This document shows positions 17,460 through 26,370 of a stretch of 64,000 nucleotides of DNA, piece by piece. A program made the position numbers and the translations under genes. Position 1 is the first letter of the stretch, and each line of letters starts with the position of its first letter. The stretch is from positions 101,128-165,127 of IMG/VR virus record IMGVR_UViG_3300027833_000001, one strand, 5' to 3'. A model generated the notes under the pieces. The model had not been told where the DNA came from and did not search any database. It saw nothing but the letters and a program-made list of their open reading frames with translations. This stretch comes from a virus.

Positions 17460-18463
17460 TGTTTAAAGATAAACAGTTTTATCATTCTACAACGAAGAAA
17501 GCAATTATTGCATTCGGCACAATCTTTAGTAACATACAGATTGAAAGAAAAAACTCTGCTGGTGAAATAGCACAGTCAATAAGAGTACCACTTGCGTATT
17601 CACCAAAGCAAAAGTTTTTAGCTAGGATAGCGGCAATACCAGATACCGAGAGTCGTGGTGAAGTTGCTATTACTTTGCCTAGACTTGGCTTTGAGATTAC
17701 TGGTATTTCATATGATCCAAACAGAAAGATTTCACCAATAAACAAAAACGTAGCATTGCATACAGATAGTACACTTACAGCAAGAACCAGTTTTGTATCT
17801 ACACCATATGACTTAAATCTTACCCTGTACTCTTTCGCAAAGAATCAAGATGATGCCTTGCAGATAGCAGAACAGATAATGCCACATTTTAATCCAGACT
17901 TTAATATCACAGTTAATGATTTACCTGAAATGGGTATCAAAAGAGATATTAAAATAAACTTGGACAGCATTGCATATGAAGATAATTATGAAGGTTCATA
18001 TGCTGGAGACAGACAGAGTATTATATGGTCTTTTAATTTCACGATGAAGTTAAACTACTACGGCTTTGTGAGTACACAAGGTATGATAAGAAAAGCAATT
18101 GCGTCTACTTGGCAGAATCCAGAACTACTAGGAGAGTATGTCAAGCAAACATATTCAGTAGAGAACGTAAAAGCAACAGCAACAGCGACAGTTTCAAGTG
18201 GTGCAGTAAATGCTGTTAATTTGGTGTATAGCGGTGATAAGTACACTTATGCACCCAATGTAACATTCTCTACAGGCACCGCAAGAGCAACAGCAGTTCT
18301 TGGTACTGATGGCAAGATTAAATCTATAACAGTTACTAATGGTGGTACTGGATATAGTACTGCTCCCACAGTAGATATTGAAGCGCCAGAAGGATATCAA
18401 GAGTTCCCTGGTCCAGCAGATGCATATAGATTCGTGGAAGAGTTTGAACAGGAATTTTCATAA
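17459..18463 (+). CDS. gp15: tail terminator / sheath stabiliser gp15 with extra beta domain
   Basis: 334 aa, longer than T4 gp15 (about 270). The first 230 residues (FYHSTTKKAIIAFGTIFSNI, and later PRLGFEITGISYDPNRK) are gp15, which caps the tail and joins it to the neck. The last roughly 90 residues (AVNLVYSGDKYTYAPNVTF, ITVTNGGTGYSTAPTVDIE) form a GGxGYxxAP beta module also found in gp18 and the first gene of the window, apparently a module acquired for surface display. Overlaps gp14 by one base and gp16 by one base. Confidence 0.85.
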   Translation: MFKDKQFYHSTTKKAIIAFGTIFSNIQIERKNSAGEIAQSIRVPLAYSPKQKFLARIAAIPDTESRGEVAITLPRLGFEITGISYDPNRKISPINKNVALHTDSTLTARTSFVSTPYDLNLTLYSFAKNQDDALQIAEQIMPHFNPDFNITVNDLPEMGIKRDIKINLDSIAYEDNYEGSYAGDRQSIIWSFNFTMKLNYYGFVSTQGMIRKAIASTWQNPELLGEYVKQTYSVENVKATATATVSSGAVNAVNLVYSGDKYTYAPNVTFSTGTARATAVLGTDGKIKSITVTNGGTGYSTAPTVDIEAPEGYQEFPGPADAYRFVEEFEQEFS

Positions 18464-18906
18464 TGACAAACAAAGTATTCGATGCTCTGGATAAAACTTT
18501 TCAAGTTTCCCAGACAAAAACAGAAGAACTAAAGACGCCTGCAATAGTGCAGACTGCTATAGATTCAACAGTTGCAAGTGATTTTGAGGAAGCAAGACAA
18601 GCACTCAAGAGATCAATGTCGTATAACGAAGAGGCTATACAAGGCATATTAAGCATAGCACAGAACAGCGACAACCCTAGAGCATTTGAAGTTGCAGGAC
18701 AGCTAATCAAATCTATGGCTGAAGGTGCAAAAGATATTATGGAAGTACAAAGAACGAAGCAAACAATTGATAAAGTAAATGGTAACATTGATACTAGTAA
18801 TGTTACGAATAATAATCTTTTTGTTGGCAGTACCTCTGAACTTCTTAAAATGATTAACAAACAGAAAGAAGATCAAGAAAAATTGGTGAGTAATGGCTCT
18901 GATTGA
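18463..18906 (+). CDS. gp16: terminase small subunit gp16
   Basis: 147 aa against about 164 in T4. It is nearly all helical, with the central coiled-coil hairpin (DFEEARQALKRSMSYNEEAI, then ILSIAQNSDNPRAFEVAGQL) typical of gp16, which recognises concatemer DNA and stimulates the gp17 ATPase. It overlaps gp17 by 14 nt, as expected for a coupled terminase pair. Confidence 0.85.
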   Translation: MTNKVFDALDKTFQVSQTKTEELKTPAIVQTAIDSTVASDFEEARQALKRSMSYNEEAIQGILSIAQNSDNPRAFEVAGQLIKSMAEGAKDIMEVQRTKQTIDKVNGNIDTSNVTNNNLFVGSTSELLKMINKQKEDQEKLVSNGSD

Positions 18907-20527
18907 AACTTCATATCATGGTAATCCAAACCTAAAACCAGTAGGATATCAACACGATTTTACTCCTGAACAAATTGAAGAGTATTTGAAGTGTAAAGAT
19001 GATGTAATTTACTTTATCGAAAACTACTGCAAAATTGTCACACTAGATTCTGGATTGCAACCCTTCAAACTTTACGAATGTCAAAAGCGAAAAGTAGAGT
19101 TTATCATGGAAGAGCGTAAAGCTATTCTTATGGAAGGCAGACAGCAAGGTAAAACAATTACAGCCGCAGCCTGCATACTACATTATAGTATATTTAATGA
19201 TAGTAAAACAGTTGCTATTATGGCAAACAAGACTTCGGCTGCCCGAGAAGTTCTATCCCGTTATCAAATCATGTACGAACATCTACCTATATGGATGCAA
19301 CAAGGTGTTAAGACTTGGAACAAAGGTAACGTAGACTTAGAGAATGGATCAGTAATATTCACAGCCGCAACAACAGCCTCTGGTATTCGTGGTAAATCTG
19401 TAAACTGGTTGTACATCGATGAGGCTGCCATCATACCAAACAACGTAGCAGATGAATTTTTCACTTCAGTTTATCCTACCATTTCTGCTGGTGAGACTAC
19501 AAAGATTCTACTTACTTCTACACCACTTGGATACAATCACTTCTGGAAATTTTGGAATGAGTCTAAGAAAGGATTAAATGGATTCAAGAGTATGTTTGTA
19601 CCATACTCAGAGATTCCAGGAAGAGATGAGAAATGGGCAGAAGAACAATTTAAACTATTGGGTGAATTAAAGTTTAACCAAGAAGTTTTATGTGATTTTC
19701 TAGGGTCATCTAACACATTGATTAGTGGTAAAGCATTAGGAATGATGTCATCATATGACCCAGAATATACAAAAGATGGATTAGACATATATGAAGAACC
19801 TCAAAAGGATAAATACTATGTTGTAATAGTGGACACTTCTAGAGGCATAGGAGGTGACTATAGTGCATTTACAATGATGGATATAACTGAAATGCCATTT
19901 AAAGTAGTGGGTAAGTATCGAAACAATCAGATATCACCACTATTATATCCCAATATAATTGGTAAAGTAGCATCGGACTTCAATGATGCATACGTCTTAA
20001 TAGAAACAAATGACATTGGACAACAAGTATCAGATATACTTCACCAAGAATTAGAATATGAAAATATATTTAGCACAGTTTCAGAGAATAACAAACAATA
20101 TGTTTCTCCTGGATTCGGAAAGAAAAGCGCATTAGGAGTACGAACAACCAAATCAGTTAAACGACAAGGTTGTTTTGCACTTAAAGCATTAATAGAAGAA
20201 CAAAAACTATTGATTTTCGATGCCGACTGTATTAGTGAATTATCTACATTCGTAGAGAAAGGCGGTACCTTTGTTGCAGATGAAGGATACCATGATGATT
20301 TAGCCATGACCTTAGTGTTATTTGCGTGGCTTAGTACGAATACATTCTTTAAAGACTTGACCAACGTTGATATGAGACAGAATTTATACAATTCAGAGAT
20401 GAGAACAATAGAAAGAGACTTAACACCATTCGGTGTTATAGACGATGGTCAACGAGAAGAAGTATTTGTAGCAAGTGGTGATGTATGGATGTGGGCAGAC
20501 GAGAAAGAGAAATACGAATTATTATAA
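18893..20527 (+). CDS. gp17: terminase large subunit gp17
   Basis: 544 aa. The packaging ATPase has Walker A GRQQGKT at residues about 81-87 and Walker B LYIDEAA near 172-178. The C-terminal RNase H-like nuclease has candidate metal-binding Asp residues in VIVDTSRGIGGD (about 311-322) and HDDLAM (about 465-470). It is an intact headful-packaging motor. No intein or intron is visible. The stop codon TAA lies inside a TATAAATA late promoter for the sheath gene. Confidence 0.93.
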   Translation: MALIETSYHGNPNLKPVGYQHDFTPEQIEEYLKCKDDVIYFIENYCKIVTLDSGLQPFKLYECQKRKVEFIMEERKAILMEGRQQGKTITAAACILHYSIFNDSKTVAIMANKTSAAREVLSRYQIMYEHLPIWMQQGVKTWNKGNVDLENGSVIFTAATTASGIRGKSVNWLYIDEAAIIPNNVADEFFTSVYPTISAGETTKILLTSTPLGYNHFWKFWNESKKGLNGFKSMFVPYSEIPGRDEKWAEEQFKLLGELKFNQEVLCDFLGSSNTLISGKALGMMSSYDPEYTKDGLDIYEEPQKDKYYVVIVDTSRGIGGDYSAFTMMDITEMPFKVVGKYRNNQISPLLYPNIIGKVASDFNDAYVLIETNDIGQQVSDILHQELEYENIFSTVSENNKQYVSPGFGKKSALGVRTTKSVKRQGCFALKALIEEQKLLIFDADCISELSTFVEKGGTFVADEGYHDDLAMTLVLFAWLSTNTFFKDLTNVDMRQNLYNSEMRTIERDLTPFGVIDDGQREEVFVASGDVWMWADEKEKYELL

Positions 20528-20530
20528 ATA
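20523..20530 (+). promoter_or_regulatory. late promoter TATAAATA before sheath gene
   Basis: Exact octamer 61 nt before the ATG of gp18, overlapping the gp17 stop. Confidence 0.8.
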
Positions 20531-20591
20531 ATTCATAGGAACAGTAACGTACATTACACGATAACCGTAATTTAACATCGAGGAGAATAAC

Positions 20592-22511
20592 ATGGCTTTT
20601 CAGCTATCACCAGGAGTTCAGGTCAGAGAACAAGACTTGACTAATGTTGTTCCCGCAGTTGCAACCACAATTGGTGCGATTGTAGGAGACTTTAGTTGGG
20701 GTCCTGCCCATCAAATACAAAACGTAGACTCGGAAAACAATTTAGCAGAAATGTTTGGGAAACCAACAACAAGTAATTTCATAGACTTTATGACTGCTTC
20801 ATCATTTTTAGCATATGGGTCTAACTGCTTAACAGTCAGAGAAGTTGGTACTGCCGCAAGAAATGCGACTGCCGATGCATCTGGTTTACTAATAAAAAAC
20901 AGAGAGATTTTTAACGAATCTTATGGTAATGGAGAAGCTAGTGTAGGAGTTTGGGCAGCCAAATATCCTGGAACATTAGGCAACTCTTTAAAAGTCTCAA
21001 TGGCAGACTTAACTTCTACCACAAACACTTCAGTTGCATCTATTGCAGTGACAGCAGGAGGTTCTGGTTATACTTCAGCACCAACAGTCACAGTAGCTAA
21101 TCCAGATACTGGTACTACAGTTGCAACAGCAACAGCAACAGTATCGGGTGGAGCAATCACTGCTATCAGTGTACCGTTTGGTGGAGTTGGATACACTTCA
21201 GTACCTACAATCACTATTTCAGGTGGGGGCGGTTCTGGTGGAACAGCAACAGCAACTCTATCTACTGCTTGGACTTACGCAAATCAATTTGATAACGTAC
21301 CAACCACTACTTCTTGGGGTACTAGATCAGGTACTACAGTAGATGAATTGCACGTTATCGTAGTTGACGAAGACGGATCAATTACAGGTGTAGCTGGAAC
21401 AGTCTTAGAAAAGTTTGCAGGATTATCTAAAGCATCCGATGCTAAAGATGATGTCAATCAGTCCAACTACTGGAAAAAAGTTATCAATGACAGATCCAAA
21501 TGGATATGGGTCATGGATAATCCAACAGAAGGAACAGATTGGGGTACTTCAGCCGCAGGTAATGTCGGATTCGATACACTAACAGCAGGTGTTGCAGATC
21601 AAGAAGTTTCACTATCTGGTGGAGTATTAGCCGCACCAGCAACCGCAGACTTACAATCTGGTTACTTAATGTTTGACAATGACGAATTAATTGACGTATC
21701 GTTAATTATGACTTCGGGTCATGCTCTTGCAGTTTCAGACTATGCAATCGATAACATTGCAGAGATCAGAAAAGACTGTATGGTATTTGTATCTCCAGAA
21801 AGAGATTCAGTTGTTAATAATTCTGGATCAGAAGTAACTGCAATCGTTGCTGATAGAAGTGCATTAACACGCAGTTCATTCGCTGTCATGGACAGTGGGT
21901 GGAAGTATATGTATGACAAGTACAACGACCAGTATGTTTACGTACCACTTAATGGTGACGTAGCTGGTGCTTGTGTTACTTCAGATAACGCAAATGATCC
22001 TTGGTTCTCACCTGCAGGTTATGCCCGCGGAGTAATTAAGAACGCTGTTAAACTTGCATTCTCTCCTAAGAAAGTTGATAGAGATGAGTTATACAGACAA
22101 GGTATTAACCCAGTAGTTGGATTCCCTGGAAACGGTATTGTACTCTTCGGAGACAAAACTTTGCTAGACAAACCTTCTGCATTTAATAGAATCAATGTAC
22201 GTAGACTGTTTATTGTATTAGAAAAAGCAGTTGCTACAGCCGCTAAGTTCCAACTCTTTGACTTCAACGATGCTTTCACAAGAGCGCAGTTCAGATCATT
22301 AGTTGAGCCTTTCTTACGTGACGTACAAGGCAGAAGAGGGATCTATGACTTCAGAGTAGTTTGTGACGAAACAAACAACACTACTGAAACAATAGATGCA
22401 AACGAATTCAGAGCAGATATTTTCGTTAAGCCAGCAAAATCAATCAACTTCATTACGTTGACATTTGTTGCTACACGAACTGGTATCTCTTTTGAAGAAC
22501 TTGGTGCCTAA
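20592..22511 (+). CDS. gp18: tail sheath protein gp18
   Basis: 639 aa, near the T4 length (659). The N-terminus (QLSPGVQVREQDLTNVVPAV) and the C-terminal core (NPVVGFPGNGIVLFGDKTL; NRINVRRLFIVLEKAVA) are hallmarks of contractile sheath proteins. Residues about 150-220 hold two GGxGYTSxPTVT beta units (near 21045-21080 and 21175-21215), in a region expected on the sheath surface. The protein contracts to drive the tube through the envelope. Preceded by a late promoter and a GAGGAG ribosome site. Confidence 0.93.
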   Translation: MAFQLSPGVQVREQDLTNVVPAVATTIGAIVGDFSWGPAHQIQNVDSENNLAEMFGKPTTSNFIDFMTASSFLAYGSNCLTVREVGTAARNATADASGLLIKNREIFNESYGNGEASVGVWAAKYPGTLGNSLKVSMADLTSTTNTSVASIAVTAGGSGYTSAPTVTVANPDTGTTVATATATVSGGAITAISVPFGGVGYTSVPTITISGGGGSGGTATATLSTAWTYANQFDNVPTTTSWGTRSGTTVDELHVIVVDEDGSITGVAGTVLEKFAGLSKASDAKDDVNQSNYWKKVINDRSKWIWVMDNPTEGTDWGTSAAGNVGFDTLTAGVADQEVSLSGGVLAAPATADLQSGYLMFDNDELIDVSLIMTSGHALAVSDYAIDNIAEIRKDCMVFVSPERDSVVNNSGSEVTAIVADRSALTRSSFAVMDSGWKYMYDKYNDQYVYVPLNGDVAGACVTSDNANDPWFSPAGYARGVIKNAVKLAFSPKKVDRDELYRQGINPVVGFPGNGIVLFGDKTLLDKPSAFNRINVRRLFIVLEKAVATAAKFQLFDFNDAFTRAQFRSLVEPFLRDVQGRRGIYDFRVVCDETNNTTETIDANEFRADIFVKPAKSINFITLTFVATRTGISFEELGA

Positions 22512-22516
22512 TCCCT

Positions 22517-22524
22517 TATAAATA
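22517..22524 (+). promoter_or_regulatory. late promoter TATAAATA before tube gene
   Basis: Exact octamer 27 nt before the ATG of gp19. Confidence 0.82.
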
Positions 22525-22551
22525 ATAATATTCAACTAGGAGATAAATTAA

Positions 22552-23067
22552 ATGAATATTGAAGAATTTAAAGCGAGACTAGGTGCTGGCGGTGCTAGAC
22601 CAAACCAGTTTCGGGTTTCTCTTGCTTTCCCGAGTTATGTGTCTGGTGTTGATCCATCATACAGTCTTCTCGTTACGGGCGCGGCATTGCCAGCTTCTAA
22701 CGTAAATCCCGCAATCATTCAGTATCGAGGTCGTGAGATCAAGATGGCTGGAGAAAGAATCTTTGATCCATGGACTATTACAGTAGTCAATGATTCAGGT
22801 TTCTCTTTGCGTAAACCATTTGAGACATGGATGAACGGTCTTAATGATCGTGAAACCAACGAAGGTGTTCTCAATCCAAGAGACTATCAAGCAGACTTAA
22901 CAGTTGAACATCTTGATAGAAATGATGCAGTTCTAAATGGTGGTACTTATACTCTCAGAAATGCATTCCCAATACAGATGTCAGAAATTGCACTACAGTA
23001 TGCACAGAACGATATCTTTGAAGAATTTACTGTGACGTTCCAATACTTACACTACGATGTAAAATAG
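22552..23067 (+). CDS. gp19: tail tube protein gp19
   Basis: 171 aa, close to T4 gp19 (163). Typical features: RLGAGGARPNQFRVSLAFPS near the N-terminus, ILVTGAALPASN-like core strand, and a FEEFTVTFQYLHYDV end. It forms the hexameric tail tube inside the sheath. It has its own late promoter and an AGGAGAT ribosome site, suiting a high-copy protein. Confidence 0.92.
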   Translation: MNIEEFKARLGAGGARPNQFRVSLAFPSYVSGVDPSYSLLVTGAALPASNVNPAIIQYRGREIKMAGERIFDPWTITVVNDSGFSLRKPFETWMNGLNDRETNEGVLNPRDYQADLTVEHLDRNDAVLNGGTYTLRNAFPIQMSEIALQYAQNDIFEEFTVTFQYLHYDVK

Positions 23068-23091
23068 AGTTGGACATAGGATTATTATAAT

Positions 23092-24663
23092 ATGGAATTA
23101 TTTGGGTTTGAAATAAACCGGAAGAAGGCGCTAAAGACAGAGAAATCTTTTGTCGCGCCTGATTCGGACGGTGCTTTAGAAAGCATCCAAGCAGGTGGCT
23201 ATTTTGGTACATACTTTGACGTTGAAGGTGTAGCAAATAACGAAGCCGAACTTATTAAGAAGTATCGTGACATATCAATGATGGCAGATGTTGATTCAGC
23301 TATTGAAGATATCGTCAACGATTCAATAAGTAATATGGACAATGAGAAACCTTTAGGATTAAATCTAGAGAATCTCAAAATGTCTGCAACAATAAAGAAA
23401 GCAATACAAGTTGAATTTGATAACATTGTTTCTTTAATGGACTTCAACGATAAAGCACAAGATTACTTTAGACGTTGGTATGTTGATGGTAGAATTTACT
23501 TTCATAAAGTTATTGATACTGCAAAACCAAAAGAAGGTATCAAAGACATAAGATATATTGATCCTAGAAAGATCAAAAAAGTACGGAAAGTAAACAAAGA
23601 GAAAGATAAGAATGGTGTTGCTCTTATTACTAATATTGATGAACATTTTATATTTGATGACAAAGGACTAGCTACTAAGTCTGGACAATATAAAGCGGGT
23701 AATGCTCAAGACAAAGCAATCAAGATAAGCAAAGACGCTATCACATATTGTACCTCAGGCTTGATGGACATGGATAAACTGATCCCTGTCTCATATGTGC
23801 ATAAAGCAATAAGACCTGCGAATCAACTTAGAATGATGGAAAATGCTGTAGTTATCTATCGTATTACTAGAGCACCAGAAAGACGAATCTTTTATATAGA
23901 TGTCGGCAATTTACCTACTGGTAAAGCAGAACAATATCTAAAAGACATTATGGAAAGATATCGTAATAAATTAGTATATGATGCTGGCACGGGTGAAATC
24001 AGAGATGATAAGAAGTTTATGTCAATGCTTGAAGACTTTTGGCTCCCACGGAAAGAGGGTGGTAGAGGCACAGAGATTCAAACATTACCAGGTGGACAAA
24101 ATCTAGGACAGATAGAAGACGTTGAATACTTTCAGCGCAAACTTTATCAGGCACTAAATGTGCCACTGTCTAGACTAGAGCAACAAGCTGGATTAAATTT
24201 TGGTAGAAGTGCAGAGATTACAAGAGATGAACTTAAATTTACTAAGTTTATTTCAAAGCTAAGAAGAAGATTCTCAGGAGTCTTCCACGATCTACTCAAG
24301 ACTCAGTTGGTACTCAAGGGTGTCATAGCTGAGTCTGAATGGGATGATATTAAAGATGACTTGATGTACGATTATGCAAGTGATGTTTACTACACAGAGT
24401 CTAAAGAACAAGAGATTCTACGTAGTCGTATTGAAGTACTCAATGGTGTTGCTCCGTTTATGGGACAATTATACAGTAAGAGATATGTGCAGACTAAGAT
24501 TCTACGCCTTACTGATGAAGAGATTGAGACAATCGATAAAGAGATCGGTGAAGCAGACGAAGGTGAGCATCTAGTTGGCGATGCCGCTGAAGCAGAAAGA
24601 GATAGACAACACCAGATTGCAATGTCGCAAGATGATGAAGAACAACCAAATGGAGAAGAGTGA
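23092..24663 (+). CDS. gp20: portal protein gp20
   Basis: 523 aa, almost exactly the T4 length (524). Characteristic segments are SIEDIVNDSISNM-like sequence near 65-75, FRRWYVDGRIYFHKVID near 123-139, RAPERRIFYIDVGNLP near 261-276 and QTLPGGQNLGQIEDV near 329-343. It is the dodecameric DNA gate at the head vertex and the nucleus for head assembly. Overlaps the following gene by 4 nt (ATGA). Confidence 0.93.
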   Translation: MELFGFEINRKKALKTEKSFVAPDSDGALESIQAGGYFGTYFDVEGVANNEAELIKKYRDISMMADVDSAIEDIVNDSISNMDNEKPLGLNLENLKMSATIKKAIQVEFDNIVSLMDFNDKAQDYFRRWYVDGRIYFHKVIDTAKPKEGIKDIRYIDPRKIKKVRKVNKEKDKNGVALITNIDEHFIFDDKGLATKSGQYKAGNAQDKAIKISKDAITYCTSGLMDMDKLIPVSYVHKAIRPANQLRMMENAVVIYRITRAPERRIFYIDVGNLPTGKAEQYLKDIMERYRNKLVYDAGTGEIRDDKKFMSMLEDFWLPRKEGGRGTEIQTLPGGQNLGQIEDVEYFQRKLYQALNVPLSRLEQQAGLNFGRSAEITRDELKFTKFISKLRRRFSGVFHDLLKTQLVLKGVIAESEWDDIKDDLMYDYASDVYYTESKEQEILRSRIEVLNGVAPFMGQLYSKRYVQTKILRLTDEEIETIDKEIGEADEGEHLVGDAAEAERDRQHQIAMSQDDEEQPNGEE

Positions 24664-24935
24664 TGTCAGATATTGAAGTAGAAGTGAATGATAAGGTTGA
24701 AACAGATAACATAGTCCGTCAGATGATGGACAAAATGGCATCTGGTGACACAACTGGTGCGGCAGACGATTTTAATGTTGCAATGGGACAAAGAGTAGGC
24801 GATGCTTTAGCCACTAGAAAACAAGAAGTGGCAGATACAGTATTCAACACTACCCCAGAAATGGAAAAAATGGGACTTGTAGCAGGTGCTGATGAGTCCA
24901 TAGAAACAAATGGAGAGACAGATGAAGACGTTTAG
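24660..24935 (+). CDS. gp67: prohead core protein, gp67-like
   Basis: 91 aa, acidic. It occupies the place of T4 gene 67 (between portal and protease genes). The segment ADDFNVAMGQRVGDALATRK is similar in style to the T4 gp67 helix, and the acidic tail (ETNGETDEDV) fits a scaffold core protein digested during head maturation. The assignment rests on position, length and acidity more than on strong identity. Overlaps portal by 4 nt. Confidence 0.65.
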   Translation: MMSDIEVEVNDKVETDNIVRQMMDKMASGDTTGAADDFNVAMGQRVGDALATRKQEVADTVFNTTPEMEKMGLVAGADESIETNGETDEDV

Positions 24936-25272
24936 GCAGTTTCAAGAAGAAGCTAAACCGGTAAAGAAGCCCACAAAATCAGACCCAACTGCTAATCATC
25001 CAGCAGAAGACGGTGATGAAGGCGATACTACCCCACCTAAACAAGGCTCATCAACAGATCCAAAATTGACACATAATTGTGCAATGAAAGTATTGCATAA
25101 AGAACATGGTGAAGGGCGACCACTTCACTCTGAACACGCTATACCGAGCGCAGATGGTGACATTGCATGGTATAAAGTAATGTTCGAACACGGAATTGAA
25201 ACTTGTGATACAGTAGACCTTGATGTTTTATTAACGGAGTCGCATTCCAATCACAAGAAAAAAGGCTATTAG
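24922..25272 (+). CDS. hypothetical protein in gp68 position
   Basis: 116 aa from the ATG at 24922 (MKTFRQFQEE), preferred over the in-frame ATG at 24910 because MKTF.QF..E is a common N-terminus of T4-like phage proteins and GGAGAGAC stands before it. The rest (THNCAMKVLHKEHGEGRPLH, IAWYKVMFEHGIET) suggests a small folded domain with conserved His and Cys residues. T4 gene 68 occupies this place, but I see no convincing similarity. Function unknown; a head-assembly role is inferred from position. Confidence 0.6.
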   Translation: MKTFRQFQEEAKPVKKPTKSDPTANHPAEDGDEGDTTPPKQGSSTDPKLTHNCAMKVLHKEHGEGRPLHSEHAIPSADGDIAWYKVMFEHGIETCDTVDLDVLLTESHSNHKKKGY

Positions 25273-25281
25273 GAGAATTAA

Positions 25282-25668
25282 ATGGCGGTCACAGTAGACG
25301 TTTTAAAATTAACTCAAGTTCAAGGCGTAGTAGCCGTTAGTGGAACTGGCGCGGCAGGTACCATCGCTCTTGCAACTACTCTAAAGAAATCAACCGAAAC
25401 ACAATCGACACCAATAGCTAATATTAGATCCATTAAGTGGACATTAGCTGCCGCTGGTGTTGCGACTGTTACGAGAAACAGTAAAGTTCTTTATGATCTA
25501 GATAAGTCTGGTGAGATTGAGTTTAACGGCTTCTCTGATATTAGAGAAAATGGCTCTGATATAGTAGTGACACTATCAGGTGGATCAGGTACAGTAATCG
25601 TTGAAACAACAAAAGTAAGTGGTTATGGATCACAACAGCATCAAGGTGCAGATGGGAGTCTAGGTTAA
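25282..25668 (+). CDS. small beta-rich protein, possible head decoration protein
   Basis: 128 aa of Thr/Val/Ala/Gly-rich alternating strands (VTVDVLKLTQVQGVVAVSGT, then DIVVTLSGGSGTVIVETTKV). No enzyme motif or membrane span is present. It lies between the core-protein genes and the prohead protease and ends in a TAATG overlap with it. Composition and place fit a virion-surface or decoration protein, but this is inference. Confidence 0.55.
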   Translation: MAVTVDVLKLTQVQGVVAVSGTGAAGTIALATTLKKSTETQSTPIANIRSIKWTLAAAGVATVTRNSKVLYDLDKSGEIEFNGFSDIRENGSDIVVTLSGGSGTVIVETTKVSGYGSQQHQGADGSLG

Positions 25669-26321
25669 TGAAACTAATTACAGAAACAGTTGAAGATGTC
25701 AAGTACATCGTAGAAGAGAAAGATGGCAAAAAATCAATGTTTATTGAGGGTGTCTTTCTTCAGTCAGAATTAAAAAATAGAAACGGTAGGATGTACCCCA
25801 AAGAAATCATGCAACGAGAAGTTGCTAGGTACACCAAAGAAAACATCGATACTAAGAGAGCAATGGGCGAACTTGGTCATCCTGATGGACCTACTGTCAA
25901 TCTAGACCGTGTGTCACATCTTATTACTTCACTAAAAGAAGATGGCAATAACTATATCGGTAGAGCAAAAATTCTTGATACACCAATGGGCAACATTGCA
26001 AGAAACCTCATAGAAGAGGGCGCACAATTAGGAGTGAGTTCACGTGGACTTGGATCACTAAAAGAGCGCAACGGTATCAATGAAGTACAGGACGATTTCA
26101 TGCTGTCTACCGCCGCAGATATAGTTTCTGATCCTTCAGCACCAGATGCATTCGTAAGAGGCATCATGGAGAATAGAGAATGGATTATGGAGAACGGTTG
26201 TTGGCGCGAAAGGGAAGTAGACATGGCAAAGGCTTTTATACATAAGACTTCTGCCCGTGAACTGGAAGAAGCAAAACTAGTTGTCTTTGAATCGTTTATG
26301 AAACGACTTTCGAAAATCTAA
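25668..26321 (+). CDS. gp21: prohead protease gp21
   Basis: 217 aa, matching T4 gp21 (212). The fold signature includes GVFLQSELKNRNGRMYPKEI near 25-44, GELGHPDGPTVNLDRVSH near 68-85 (candidate catalytic His in LGHP), and GVSSRGLGSLKE near 122-133 (candidate Ser in SSRG), as in the herpesvirus-like serine protease family used by T4 phages. It cleaves scaffold and capsid precursors at (L/I)xE sites during head maturation. Confidence 0.9.
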   Translation: MKLITETVEDVKYIVEEKDGKKSMFIEGVFLQSELKNRNGRMYPKEIMQREVARYTKENIDTKRAMGELGHPDGPTVNLDRVSHLITSLKEDGNNYIGRAKILDTPMGNIARNLIEEGAQLGVSSRGLGSLKERNGINEVQDDFMLSTAADIVSDPSAPDAFVRGIMENREWIMENGCWREREVDMAKAFIHKTSARELEEAKLVVFESFMKRLSKI

Positions 26322-26326
26322 CTTTT

Positions 26327-26334
26327 TATAAATA
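26327..26334 (+). promoter_or_regulatory. late promoter TATAAATA before scaffold gene
   Basis: Exact octamer 36 nt before the ATG of gp22. Confidence 0.82.
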
Positions 26335-26370
26335 TTATCAGAAACATAATCCTAAAAGGAGATCAGTAAC

